NCBI RefSeq assembly: GCF_023053635.1
Contig: NC_086173.1
Coordinates: 144,679,197 to 144,743,196 of the forward strand
From: Elgaria multicarinata webbii
Lineage: Eukaryota; Chordata; Lepidosauria; Squamata; Anguidae
Length of the DNA: 64,000 bases
Direction: 5' to 3'
In this document: piece by piece, positions 1 through 10,060 of the stretch
How the letters are laid out: each line of letters begins with the position of its first letter
Position numbering within the stretch: the first letter of the stretch is position 1
Translations under genes and position numbers: made by a program
The notes under the pieces: generated by a model
The model's database searches: none
Told to the model about the DNA's origin: nothing
Seen by the model: the letters and a program-made list of their open reading frames with translations, nothing else

Positions 1-262
1 ACTATGACATTCGCTACCACAAGATGTAATGATGGCCACCAATTTGGATGGCTTTAAAAGGGGGTGGATATATTCCTGGAGGAGAAGGCTATCAATGGCC
101 ACTAGTCCTGATGGCTATGTGCTACCTCCAGTAGCAGAGGCAGTAAATGTACACCAGTTGCTGGGGAACATGGGTGGGAGGGGGCTGTTGCACCTGTGTA
201 CTGCTTGTGGATTCCTGGTGGGCCACTATGTGATCCAGCAGGGCTCTGCTTACGTTCTTAGA
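1..262 (+). mobile_element. CR1-like LINE 3' end (family B)
   Basis: The sequence runs from cgctaccacaagatg through ggccaccaatttggatgg to a terminal gggctctgct..gttcttag. The same 3' segment recurs at least ten times in this window. An old coding frame (NLDGFKRG) resembles the C-terminus of CR1-group proteins. The copy enters from outside the window and lies just beyond the zinc-finger stop codon, so it may be part of that gene's 3' UTR or terminal intron. Confidence 0.7.
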
Positions 263-303
263 TAGAACAAGGGCAGGAGGCAGCTCTTACCTCTGATGCG
301 AGA

Positions 304-1577
304 TCAAAAGTGGCTCCCTGCTTCCTGACTCATGGCATGCTTCTGCTGCTCATGCCTCTTCAAGTGGCTCTTCTGAATGTAGCTTTTGTCACAGGAGAGA
401 CACTTGAAGGGCCGATCCTCCGAGTGCAGCATCTGGTGTCTGATCATGGTCGCCTTCACTACGAACCGCTTCCCACAGAGGGAGCAGAGAAAGGGCTTCT
501 CCGCAGGGGCCTGATCCTTACCAGGCTCTGAAGCCAGGCAGGGGACTTGCTCACCGATGCCATGCGGGTTTGAAGAATTCTGGTCGGGGAGGTGGCTCGG
601 CTTTTGGGCACTGCTGCCGACTGAGATCCCACCATTGGGGAGTTGAATGGGTTTGGTCTTCAGGTGGGGAAGGTGGCTCAGGCCTGGACCGGAATGTCGG
701 TCTTGGCCAAAATTCGGAGAGGAGTTTTCTTTCCTGTGGAGCCTTTGGTGCCTGGGGATGCTTGATCGGTGGCTGAAGCCTTTCCCACAATCAGGGCATT
801 TGAAGGGTTTCTCGACCTGGCTGCCTGTCTGGCTGGGAAGGGGCCCCAGGCTAAGCTGCCTGAAGAGTCCCTCCCACTCATCCACGGGGTCAATTGGGTG
901 TCCAGAAACAATGCTTGCGCTGCAACTAAAGCGGTGGCCACAGTCGGGACATTGGGAGGGCTTCTCTTGGGAGGGGGGCAGCTGATGGGTAAAGGAGTTT
1001 AGGTTCAGACTAAGTTTCCTTCCGCAGTTGGGACACAAAGAGGGAACTTCCTTATGAATCCGCAACGGCTTGGGAAAACGTTCCCCAACGTTGCAGTTGG
1101 GGTAACTTTTCACACCGGTGTGGACCTGCGTGGTCACGGTTTCCCCAATACCACGATCACAGCAACGCCCGTCCTTTCTTGAATTGCTTCCTGGCAGCGG
1201 GATGAATTGGCTGACGTCCTGGGTACTGCTCTGCTCAGGTCCCTGGGGAACGATCCCTTCCGTGTGTTCCACCACAGTAAAGAACATCGACATTGGCTGC
1301 CGAGAGCTTTCTTCCTGCGGAACCACTGCATCTAAATCTCCCATCAGCCCTTCCTCGTCTGGATGGCCTTTGGGTAGCCCAGGAGACATACGGAGGCTTC
1401 CCCCCTGGGAAACAGACTCGTAGTTCCTTGCCTGCAGATGGGTCAAGCCGCTGGAGGGTTTTCTCTGGAGGACGCCTCCTTCCGATTCTAACACGAAATC
1501 ATACTGCAGCCGTACCAGTGGCAGAGTGCTTTCCTGCCATGGGGGCTCAAACTGTTCCGTTTGCGTTACCTCATCAT
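304..1577 (-). CDS. KRAB C2H2 zinc-finger protein, last coding exon
   Basis: This exon encodes residues 51-474 of a probable nuclear DNA-binding transcription factor. The acceptor is the AG at 1579-1578 behind a pyrimidine-rich tract (phase 1, completing an Asp codon), and the stop TGA is at 306-304. A long spacer of about 240 residues precedes the fingers. Three fingers are intact: C311/C314-H327/H331, C415/C418-H431/H435 and C443/C446-H459/H464, the last with H-X4-H spacing. Two CPxC motifs (near residues 232 and 260) lack a proper His pair, and further stretches such as GERFPKPLRIHKE look like decayed fingers. Linkers resembling EKPF remain before two intact fingers. Joined to the exons at 6212-6338 and 8050-8073, the frame is continuous and a multiple of three. 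I infer sequence-specific DNA binding from the family; no orthologue is recognised. Confidence 0.88.
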
Positions 1578-1933
1578 CTGCTTGGAAAATAAGAGAAAAA
1601 GCAGGGGTCACGACCGACTTTTGAAAGTGGATCTACAATCCAGCCTTTGGCATGAATCATGCAAAAGAGCAGATTTAATGATCAGACACATTTTATTTTA
1701 AAACTAACGAAATGACCCATAGCTTGATACATTGAAGCCTTTGAGCAAATTCACACAGCTGTCAGAATTGGATATACTGTGCCTGCCGGCACGCCTAGCT
1801 CAGCCCCTGCTTCCACCCAAGGGAGGGGTCTGTCTACCCCTTTCCTCTGAGTGGGGGAGCTGCCCCACAGCAAGGGTCAGACGTATAATTGCCTCTCGGC
1901 CTACTAATCTCCCCTGACTTCATACCCAATGGA

Positions 1934-2020
1934 CTATGTGCGGTGGATGAGTGAGAGGTCTAAGGGAACTCACTCATGGTCTGACCTCCCAACTTGTCAT
2001 GTGGGTTCAAACCCCACAAC
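1934..2020 (+). pseudogene. tRNA-like sequence, long variable arm type
   Basis: An A-box-like TGAGTGAGAGGTCTAAGG is followed about 40 nt later by a B-box-like GGGTTCAAACCC with closing TGTGGG/CCCACA pairs. The spacing suits a Leu or Ser type tRNA. The acceptor stem does not close convincingly, so I read it as a tRNA pseudogene or SINE head within the last intron of the zinc-finger gene. Confidence 0.35.
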
Positions 2021-2033
2021 TGTTTGGGAAATG

Positions 2034-2515
2034 ACAGTAGCTCAGAGGCAGAGGTCATGTTTTGTATGCAGGAGGCCCCTAGTTGCACTCCCTGATATGA
2101 GCCTACCCATACAGTGCATTCAGCACCTAAGGTCCTCCTGCAGGTGCCTCCTCCGAGGAAGACGCAGAAGGCAGCAACAAGGGAGAGGGCCTTCTTGGTG
2201 GTGGCTCCTCAGTTATGGAATGATTTCCCCCACCAGGCGCCAACATTGCTATCTTTTCGGCGCCAGGTCAAGACCTCTTTTCTCAGCATAGGCTGAGTTT
2301 TAATTAGGTCCTGGATTTGTCTTATTGTCGGCTGCTTAAAGTTGTTTCTAGATATATGCTGTCTCTGTGTGTACGGTCTATATGTTTTTATATAAACAGT
2401 TTTTAAAACTTTGCATTTGGTATTTTTTAATGGTTTTTAATCTTTGTAAACTGCCCAGAGAATTTCAGCTATGGGGCAATATAGAAATGTAGTAAATAAA
2501 TTATGTCTCCAGTTA
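2034..2515 (+). mobile_element. tRNA-Ala-type SINE head (2034-2105) and L2-group LINE 3' end
   Basis: The first 70 bp resemble the tRNA-Ala-derived SINE head seen intact at 16928. From 2106 a LINE C-terminal frame reads ATRERAFLVVAPQLWNDFP and ends FRRQVKTSFLS, typical of the L2-group C-terminus (APxLWNxLP...FRxxLKT). It is followed by a 3' tail ending in atagaaatgtagtaaataaa. Confidence 0.7.
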
Positions 2516-2529
2516 AAAGATCACACATA

Positions 2530-2615
2530 ACAGGATCCCTAAAGAGAGGGTAGGCAGAAGTGGGCTAGATGGGCCGATGGTATGACTCAATATAAACCAG
2601 CACTGTATGTCATCA
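2530..2615 (+). mobile_element. SINE tail fragment
   Basis: The segment gggctagatgggccgatggt..actcaatataa matches the distal part of the tRNA-Ala SINEs at 17050-17100 and 27745-27790. Confidence 0.45.
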
Positions 2616-2682
2616 GGGAAATGGGCTCATGCATCCTGCTGACTTGCTATCTTTTCAGGTGCAGGGTGTTCAGGATAAAAAT

Positions 2683-2686
2683 GTAA

Positions 2687-2717
<31 letters not shown>
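2683..2717. repeat. (AAAT)n microsatellite
   Basis: This is an uninterrupted run of AAAT units, probably grown from a LINE tail. Confidence 0.9.
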
Positions 2718-2755
2718 GAAAAAGTTCAAACGTGCAACTCCAAAACATCCTCAGG

Positions 2756-3545
2756 CAGGGTGGATTTGATTTAAATCAATTTGATTTAGATCATGATTTA
2801 AATCACGATTTAAATCACCATTTTTTTATTTATTACATTTTTATACCGCCCAATAGCCAAAGCTCTCTGGGCAGTTCAGAAAGACTCGATTTAATCATGT
2901 GACCCCCCCCCCCAAAAGTGCACTCTTCCTCGCTATATTTTACACAACTCAGAGTTACCAAAGACTCATTCTTGCTGGTATAATCTTAATATTTCCAACC
3001 AGATGAAGTTTTCATTTTTAGAATAATAACTTTTCAGATCAGCTTTAATCTTAGTTTCTTGTGCAGATCTGTTCCACTCCCAACAATCTATTCATTGATT
3101 ATTATTTTTTTTGAAATTTAGCACTTAAGAGGTACGGGGTTGATTCTGTGTACATAGATTTGCAAAGGAACACTGGGATTGTGATCTCTGCAGACACAAA
3201 TTCAGTTTTGATAACTGTAAAACCAAGCATCTGTGGTAGTATCGATAGAAAAATTGCCCAATAATCTTACAGAAACCTCTGGAAGAGCATGACATTGTGA
3301 ATGGATTAATGGAATTCATTTACCAAAAAAATTTAACATTGCAAGAATATACAGCCTCATGCTACATAATTAAAAACTAATCCTTATTTCATGATGAATA
3401 ACCTTTGGACAATAACCTTAAATAGAAAACTATCTTTAGATAGATTTTCCCTCAAAAAGCATTTTATTAAAAAAAATCCGATTTAATTTTTTTTAAAAAA
3501 AATCTGAGATACATATATAGAAATCATTGACTTTTATCCACCCTG
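2756..3545 (+). mobile_element. Non-autonomous hAT-type DNA transposon, 790 bp
   Basis: The termini are CAGGGTGGAT and ATCCACCCTG (terminal inverted repeats). They are flanked by a perfect 8-bp duplication, TCCTCAGG, at 2748-2755 and 3546-3553. The 8-bp duplication and CAGGG ends are typical of hAT elements. No transposase frame is visible. An L2-type 3' tail (2822-2890, reverse orientation) is inserted near the left end. Confidence 0.85.
2822..2890 (-). mobile_element. L2-group LINE 3' tail nested in the hAT element
   Basis: The segment ttattacatttttataccg..ccaaagctctctgggcag is the reverse complement of the common tail ctgcccagagagctttggctattgggcggtata. Its insertion postdates the host hAT copy. 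Confidence 0.65.
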
Positions 3546-3553
3546 TCCTCAGG

Positions 3554-3895
3554 TAAGATAGTACTGAGAGGACAGACTTTTTGACTATTTGTCTTTGCTC
3601 TCAGCAAGCAGGGCTAAGCATCTCCACCTATTCACACCCCGCTGATCTCGCCTGTCAAATTGGGCTACCCATGACCTCCTTTCTGGTCTTGCTTTGAGGA
3701 TAAATGTGCAAATCCTCACCTGGGTTCGAGCATGGCAAAACCTCAAATTCCTCAGCAATTTGGACCAGCGAGAGTGGCATCGTGAAGCCTTGTTCTGACT
3801 CCAAGAACATTTCAGGCTTGGGATTCTGCAATTCTGTTCAGCCAGAGAATGAAAGAGGGAGGAAGGGGAAAAGAAAAAAATTAAAATGAAGCCAA
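3554..3895. other. Intronic sequence, nothing recognised
   Basis: I see no known repeat, no exon with paired splice sites and no RNA gene here. Confidence 0.5.
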
Positions 3896-3897
3896 GC

Positions 3898-4395
3898 TCA
3901 CTGCCCATTGAAGGGCTCCATAGCTCAGTGCCACAGCATATGCTTTGCACGCAGAAAGAAGAGTTCAACCCCCAGTTAAGTCAACCTGGGGTCCCAACAT
4001 GTCTTGGATTACAAGCCCCATCATCCACAGCCAGGTCAATGGCCATGCTGGTTGTAGATGATGGGAGTTATAATCCAACACATCTGGAGGACACCAGGTT
4101 GAGGAAAGCAGAGTTTGGGTGCAGTCCTATTCATGTTCAGACAGAAAAATGTCCCACATCTCCCAGCATGGCTGGCTGGTGCATGCTGAGAGTTGTGGGA
4201 CTTTTTTCTGTCCAAACATGTATAGGCTTATGCCCTGAAGCAGTCAGGTAATCGGTGATGGGAAAGTCCCTTCTCTGCCTGAGACCTAGGAGAGACACTG
4301 TGAGTCAGAGGAGAACAGATGGATTAATGGTCTGACCCAGTAGAAAGGCAGCCTCCTCTGGCCAAGAAGATAAATTATATAATCTCTCAAGGAGA
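3898..4395 (+). mobile_element. tRNA-Ala-type SINE split by two palindromic MITEs
   Basis: The head (ctccatagctcagtg..ttgcacgcag, 3898-3984) and the tail (gcctgagacctaggag..ggtctgacccagtag..aaggcagc, 4260-4380) belong to one SINE. Between them lie a palindromic MITE with the core ggattacaagccccatcatc / gatgggagttataatcc (about 3985-4107) and a second palindrome, cagaaaaatgtcccac / gtgggacttttttctg (about 4125-4225). Confidence 0.6.
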
Positions 4396-4984
4396 AATGA
4401 GCTACTGCAGCAAATTTACCCAAGCCCACAGGCCCTTGTGGTCATTCCCAAGGCCACACCTGCCTGTCTACCAGGTGTGATTTTCGTGCAGCAGCATTCT
4501 CCATTTTGGGTGCTACATAAAGCTGCAAGGCAGCCATTTTGAAGGCCAAGGCAATACCCCATGACTGCCTCACTACCACAGCTCAAGTTGACAAAGATGA
4601 ATGCTGGGCCAGCATAAATGTGAGGCAGGAAATCTGTGACTGGATCTTCTGACTTAGAAGTGTGTGTGGAGCCTGTTTAACCCCACCATGGCTTCCCCAT
4701 GTTAGCTCTTGAACCTCACATACTGAACTGAAATGCCACACTTCTGTTGAGAGATTGTGATTTATTAGCAAGTCCTGTACATCACGCTGGCAGGGTTCCT
4801 AATGCAGGCCTGCAGCAGGATTTCTCCTATACGTCAAGGGAACACAGGCTGTGCTTAACGCATGGGTGGGGAATTTGCTGCCCTCCATATCTGTTAGCCA
4901 ACACCTCCCATCATTCCTTGTGACCTGCTTGTGGGCTTCCCAGAGGCATCTGGTTGGCCACTGTGGGAAACAGCAAGGAGAATT
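4396..4984. other. Intronic sequence with weak repeat fragments
   Basis: A half copy of the actcccatcat palindromic MITE (about 4863-4918) and a CR1-like piece, cagaggcatctggttggcca (about 4930-4975), can be seen. Nothing else is recognised. Confidence 0.4.
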
Positions 4985-5078
4985 CAACATAAGTCCTACT
5001 TAGAGTAGGCCCATTAAAATAAATGGGACTTAAGTACCATTCATTTCAATGGGCCTACTCTAAGTAGGACTTATGTTG
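4985..5078. repeat. Palindromic MITE with perfect 31-bp arms
   Basis: The left arm at 4985-5015 starts CAACATAAGTCCTACTTAG. Its exact reverse complement is at 5048-5078. The motif aagtcc(c)atT..aatggg(a)ctt recurs as diverged copies at 8595-9018, 10570-10695, 38035-38125 and 43770-43995. Confidence 0.75.
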
Positions 5079-5104
5079 GATTCTACCCAGGCTGCTGGGT
5101 CAGA

Positions 5105-5235
5105 TAGGTCAAGCGTGGGAAACCTATGGACCTCCAGATGTCGTTGGACTACAGCTCCTAACATCCCTGACCATGGTTGATGTTGCCTGGGGCTGATAGG
5201 CATTGGAGTCCAACAATAGGTGGAGGGCCACAAGA
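5105..5235. mobile_element. Palindromic MITE (ggactacagctcc family)
   Basis: The arms are cctccagatgtcgttggact and agtccaac..ggtggagg, around a ctgaccatgg centre. Other copies: 7440-7550, 32245-32330, 50018-50135, 57305-57383 and 58118-58252. Confidence 0.6.
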
Positions 5236-5499
5236 TCCCCACCTATAAGGTGGGCTGCTTATGAATTGCCAAAAAAAGGTACATGTATTACCAAAAAAAG
5301 AGTAAAATTTGCACATGTGACTTTATATGTACAGATGCAAATTTAGAAATAATTATTATAATTTAAACAGAAATGCAGTACAGCTCTCCATGGTGTGGAA
5401 GACTGACCTGTGGGCTGTCCTCACTCTGCTGTCCAGGTGCTGTGGACGGGCAGCTTCAAGGCCCAGGCCTCCCTTTTGATGGTTCTTTATCTTTACATC

Positions 5500-5570
5500 A
5501 GATTTGGACTGGACAGACCTTCAAATAGAGGCCTGCCTTCTGCAAAAAGAGGACACCTTGGCCACCCCTG
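5500..5570 (-). mobile_element. Fragment of the TAGGGTGGCCA hAT-like family
   Basis: The strings ggactggacagaccttcaaa and tagaggcctgcc..aggacacc match, in reverse, the gtcctctatttgaagg core of the copies at 40450 and 61100. A CR1-like snippet follows at 5590-5615. Confidence 0.5.
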
Positions 5571-5615
5571 AGATAGGCTGTTGGGTTGATCCAGCAGGGC
5601 TCTTCTTATGTTCCT

Positions 5616-6211
5616 ATCTATAATGGTATAGTCAGCAAGAGTACCAGAAAATAACTCCATCTTTCTGCTCAGAGATGCTTCTTTGAGGCTCATTATCAAT
5701 TCTACTTGGATGTGTCGATTTGGATTCTACACACCCTTTGATCTAGTGGCTATGGCTGCAATCCCAGGCAGATTTACTCAAAGTAAGGTGCGTTTTTTTC
5801 TCAAGAGGTCCTTCTTTTGAGGATGCACGCCTAGTATTAGCCTGCATGCCTGTTTTCTGCAGCTTCTTTTACTTTGTTGCAGGTGGGATGGAAGATCCCC
5901 TCCCTTCCTAGAATTCCATACATATCCTTCCAGTTATTCTGCCCCTCCCAGTTGGGGCTTCCCCCCTCCCCCTCCCAGCCTATTTGAGAACATCAGGACT
6001 AGACGAATGTGAACTTTGGATGTTTAAAAAGCCAGGTCCAAATCCCTGCTTAGTTGTGAAGCTTACGGGGTAGCTGTGGGCAAAGCCATGCTTAGCCTCT
6101 AGGGTGCAATGCTTAACCTTTAGGGATGGTGTGACACATACAATCTTGTTTTGGCTGGAAAAAAGACAGGGTAAAGATTTAATCAATAGCAGCAGCAGAT
6201 TCGAGCCTTAC
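5616..6211. other. Intron between the KRAB-A and zinc-finger exons
   Basis: No recognisable repeat or exon is seen, apart from a degraded gcaatcccaggcagatttac snippet related to the palindromic family at 4985. Confidence 0.4.
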
Positions 6212-6338
6212 CTAACCAGGACAGCATGGTGCAATACTGCTGGATGTTATTCCCATTGAGGGCGAACAGGTAAGGGTCCAACGTGAACTCCTTTTCCTCG
6301 ATGAGACTCACGGACACCTCTTCAAAAATCGCTGGCTC
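6212..6338 (-). CDS. KRAB-A box exon, strongly diverged
   Basis: The exon is 127 bp, the usual KRAB-A exon length, with acceptor ..tttag before 6338 and donor GTAAGG below 6212. It starts in phase 0 and ends in phase 1, as KRAB exons do. It encodes 42 residues beginning EPAIFEEVSVSL, with EE and LDP at the expected KRAB positions and MLSWL where family members have the SLG ending. The central LYRDVMLENY-like stretch is replaced by ALNGNNIQQYCTM. KRAB boxes normally recruit TRIM28 for repression. With this core lost, I infer that recruitment is weak or absent. Splicing to 1577 continues the frame exactly. Confidence 0.8.
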
Positions 6339-6727
6339 CTAAAGCAGCAAGAATGACCCCCCTACCCAAAATCAGCATGTGTGCAGCCTAAAATAAAAAT
6401 TAAAAATATGGGGGGGGGGGGAGAGAATACCCATAGCCCAGATCTGTCTTTCATGGTTTTGACATTTGTCCTGCATGTACAGCTGTAAACACTGCAGCTG
6501 TGTTCCAAGTGTTCAGGCGTATTGTTCAAGGTCAGAGCCTATCATTGCCCTGCGCAGTGCGTGTTCGTTTTACCCAGAATGAAAAAGGATGCAAAACAGA
6601 GTCAGGGGAGGGGCTTTAAGACAGGATTAGGCTCCTGTGTCTACTCTAGAGTTAAAAAAAAAAGAGAGGAAAAGACAACATAGTTGCTGTATTTAAAATA
6701 ATGTGTTTGGCCCCTCTGTACGCATGA

Positions 6728-7245
6728 TCAGAAAGTCATCTTTTGCGGGGTTCCTGATGATGTGGAGAGGATACACGCATACAACTGCCCTGCCCGTCGC
6801 CTTCCCCAATACAGAGCTGTGGGATCCCTAAGATCATTGGAGGAGGAGGCCTTGCTGGTTGTACCATGACCTGCAGATCGCCATCTTGCAGTAATGCAGA
6901 AGTGGGGGGCCTTCTCCGTGGTGGCACCCACCTCATGGAATGCCCTCTCCCTTGGTGCTTGGGAGGCACCAACGGTAGTATGGTTTAGGTGCCAATTAAA
7001 GGCCCTTCTCTTTACTCAGGCCTTCCCTGAGTGAGTGTGCTGTCCGGTTTGCTTTCTAATTATGCATGGCATTGTAAATATTGGTTTTAAGGTTTTTATC
7101 AATGTTTTATGTAAACGTTTTAGCAATTACTATATATTTTAATTATATATCATGATGTATTTTAATGTATTTAATCTTTAATCGCCCAGTAGAGAGAGAT
7201 TTTTTAAATATAGTGTGGTATATAAATCTATTAAATAAAAAATAA
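6728..7245 (+). mobile_element. L2-group LINE 3' end
   Basis: The relic ggccttctccgtggtggcac..cctcatggaatgccctctcc corresponds to the LINE C-terminal AFSVVAPxxWNxLP region. It is followed by an AT-rich 3' UTR and an atcgcccagtagag tail. Confidence 0.6.
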
Positions 7246-7276
7246 CTATATGTGCTTGGATCTGCAGTTAAAACAC
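7112..7276 (+). repeat. 165-bp segment duplicated at 12126-12293
   Basis: Both copies share tagcaattactatatatttt and end in tgtgcttggatctgcagtta followed by aaacac, with few differences. The match runs past the end of the LINE tail, so this looks like a local duplication rather than two LINE insertions. Confidence 0.7.
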
Positions 7277-7439
7277 GGGGCAGTTGGGAGCAGGGAAAGT
7301 GAGCATAATTGTGATCCACACACACCGTTGCTCATTGAATATCTGAAAAAATGCTCTTGGAGACTAACTCTTGGACTCATGAAGGACTCGCTCCTGAATA
7401 AAGATGTAATTTGTCTTGCAGTGCAACTCCAGAGAAGTC

Positions 7440-7690
7440 CGGGTATTTTTTGACTACAACTCACAGAATCATTGGCCATGTTGACCAGAGCTTATGGGAG
7501 TTGTAGTCCAAAACATCTGAAGGCCACCAGATTGCCGACCCTTGATGGGAGAGGATTGCAGCCGTATGTTCATTGAATCATAGACTAGTAGAGTTGGAAG
7601 GGGCCTATAAGGTCATCGAGTCCAACCCCCTGCTCAATGCAGGAATCCACCCTAAAGCATACCTATAGAATCACAGAATAGTAGAGTAGA
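7440..7690 (-). mobile_element. Palindromic MITE then CR1 LINE 3' end
   Basis: At 7440-7550 the arms are ttgactacaactcacagaat and gggagttgtagtccaaaaca. At 7578-7690 gaatcatagactagtagagt and ttggaaggggcctataagg are the reverse complement of the CR1 3' terminus with its TCATAGAAT tail. A second partial tail follows. Confidence 0.65.
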
Positions 7691-8049
7691 GTTGGAAGGG
7701 GTTGCAATCCCAGATACACTCTTCCCTGGGATTAAGTCCCATTGGATTCCATAGGGGCCCCACTGCAAAATAGACTGTACAAGGTCTTTATTCAGAAGTC
7801 AGTGCTTTATTCTGGGGGCTTCATAGGAGTGCACTGTAAGCCTCCCCTGGTTGTGCTGGCACAGCTTCTGAGATAGCTCCAAGTTAACGTTCTTGTGTCA
7901 TAACGCTCAACCCCTAGGTTGCATGTAGATGAAAACGGGTTAAGGTCAGACAAGCAGGTCTCCTCCATTGCTTTGTCTGCTCAGCCCTCCCCTTCCTTTC
8001 TGTACCCACAATACACAAAAGCCTTGATCCACCCTGCATCTTGTCTCAC

Positions 8050-8073
8050 CTGAAGGTACTCTTCAGCAGCCAT
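8050..8073 (-). CDS. Start exon of the KRAB zinc-finger gene (MAAEEYLQ)
   Basis: The ATG at 8073-8071 lies in a fair Kozak context (CAGACATGG). Eight codons, MAAEEYLQ, run to a consensus donor CAG/GTGAGA. The exon ends in phase 0 and joins the KRAB-A exon, which starts in phase 0. A short start exon just before KRAB-A is the common layout for this family. A likely acceptor (ATCCCAG) lies just above 8097, so about 24 nt of 5' UTR sits in the same exon. The start was chosen because it is the only ATG here with a donor in the right phase. Confidence 0.75.
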
Positions 8074-8204
8074 GTCTGGTTTTCCTCCTCCCCAAAGCTG
8101 GGATTAATCAAGATGACCTGGAGAAACTGAAGGTTATTCTACCACCTTGGACTCAGCTTTAAAAAACAAAACAAAAAAGTGGAGATACCAGATCATTGAT
8201 TGAT

Positions 8205-8285
8205 AGATTGATTTTATTAGCTGCATTTTTAAAGCTGTCCAATAGCCAAAGCTCTCTGGGCAGTGTACAAATTAAATAAATATAA
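8205..8285 (-). mobile_element. L2-group LINE 3' tail
   Basis: The segment gctgtccaatagccaaagct followed by ctctgggcag is the reverse complement of the common tail. It lies just upstream of the start exon of the zinc-finger gene. Confidence 0.6.
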
Positions 8286-8594
8286 TATATACAAAGTAGC
8301 AAGAAAACAAGTCAGATAAAACTGAACTAAACAAAACAGATCTTCACTAATACCTTTTTACCACTATCCCATCTGATTTTTTTGTTTAAGTTTGTGAATT
8401 TGAAAGTAGAGCAGAATGCTTATAAAAAAAACTAACTCAATTAACAACTGGGGCTAATATTTTGCCAAAGGAAATCTTGCCAAGATAAATTTGCCAAGAC
8501 TTCCTTATTTACAGACCTCAGCTTCTTAGGATATCTGGGATGGCTCTATTATTTAATAACAACTTATGTACCAATGCCATCAATGTACTTGGCA

Positions 8595-9018
8595 TTTTAC
8601 TGAATAACAGTGCAGTCCTATACATATCTTTACAGAAGTAAGTCCCACTGCGTACAACTGGACTTACTCCCTGGTAAATGCATATGGGATTGCAGCTTTA
8701 ATAATGGAAAAAGGTTCCTTCAGCAATGAGCTTATAGAGCAATCCTGTATATGGCTACTCAGAAGTAAGCCCCGTGGAAGTCAATGGGGCTCACTCCCAG
8801 TCTGGGTAAGTGGGTATAGGGTTGTAGCTTACAGTTTAAATTTTGACTGAAGGGAAGGGAAAGACAAAGGTAGTAACAGCACACTCTTATGCGTCTCTAC
8901 TCAGAAGTAAGCCCCATTGAGTTCAATATGATCCTATACCTACTTTTCTGGGAGGAAACCCATTAAACTCAATGGATCTTACTTCTGAGTAGACATGGCT
9001 AGGATTGCACTGTTAGGG
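8595..9018. repeat. Three tandem-lying copies of a palindromic MITE
   Basis: Copies at about 8595-8700, 8735-8830 and 8885-9018 each have arms like cagaagtaagtcccactg and gggcttactcccag / gatcttacttctgagtag, ending gattgcac. They are older and more diverged than the copy at 4985. Confidence 0.6.
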
Positions 9019-9019
9019 T

Positions 9020-9594
9020 ATTAATTATTCAGACTAGGTGAAGACCACCTACCTGAACTGTTATTCAAGACCAATTAATCCACAACAGCTACTACAGATC
9101 AATTCATCTACAAGAACTACTAAAACAGCAATTATATACAGTGGTGCGCTCAAGAGCACTGCCCGTTTAGAAGCGTTGCGCCACTTCTACATGCACTTGG
9201 GACCAGGAAAAGATCTACTTTTTAAATCACACATGACTGAATGAGGAAGGGAGAGAAAGGAAAACTTTCCAACATGTTCATCATGGGTAACAAATGTATG
9301 TTCAGTAAACTTAAATCCGCCACCCCACCAAGTTCCATTGTGTTTTGTTTTTACTTCTAGAAACTTCGATTTGAGAGCCCCACCCCATCCCACCCCCCAG
9401 GTAGATGGACTAGTGATGAATCAGTGATGATTCAATGGCGCATACCATTAATTTGCAATGGACTTGGCATAGTTTTTAAATTGAATGGTTATTTCCAAGC
9501 ATCGCAGGAAGGTTGTGAAATCTGGCAGGGTCATCTGGATGCTAAAGTCAACAGGATTTACTTTCCAATCAAGGATCCTGCTTTCTGTCCAATT
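9020..9594. other. First intron, nothing recognised
   Basis: No repeat, exon or RNA gene is recognised in this stretch. Confidence 0.4.
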
Positions 9595-9649
9595 TCAACG
9601 TCTTCCCACATCTTTAACCTCATGAGACTTTGTGAGGGCCAAAAACAAA

Positions 9650-9866
9650 GGGTCTAATGGCATCGTTAATGCTAACACACTTATAGCATAAGCTTTTCCT
9701 GGACTAGAGCTCAGATGCACAAAGAGTAATCCTAAATTGGCAGTCGTATACATGGGTTGGAGCCAGATTAAGTCAGATGTAGGAGTAGACACACTAAAAT
9801 CAAAACTAACTTAAGTCCCATGGATTTCAGCGCGTTTGCTCGAACTATGACTAAATCTGGATTCAA

Positions 9867-9928
<62 letters not shown>

Positions 9929-10060
9929 TTTGATGTTATCAGATGAAGCGGGCTGCAGTCCACCAAAGCTGAATATGCCATAATAACCATCTTCATCTTT
10001 AAGGTGGCACAGGAATCTTCATTGTTTTTGTTGCAAGAGACTAACATAGCTAAGCCCTCT
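9650..10060. mobile_element. Penelope-type tails, opposite orientations, around an (AT)n run
   Basis: At 9650-9745 a reverse tail (agcataagcttttcctggac) is visible. The (AT)n run spans 9871-9922. At 9931-10060 a forward tail reads atcagatgaagcgggctgca..caccaaagct..gccataat and ends gcaagagactaacatagcta. Conserved parts correspond to the hammerhead-like core and the 3' end of the Penelope-type family seen at 40262-40400. Confidence 0.55.
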
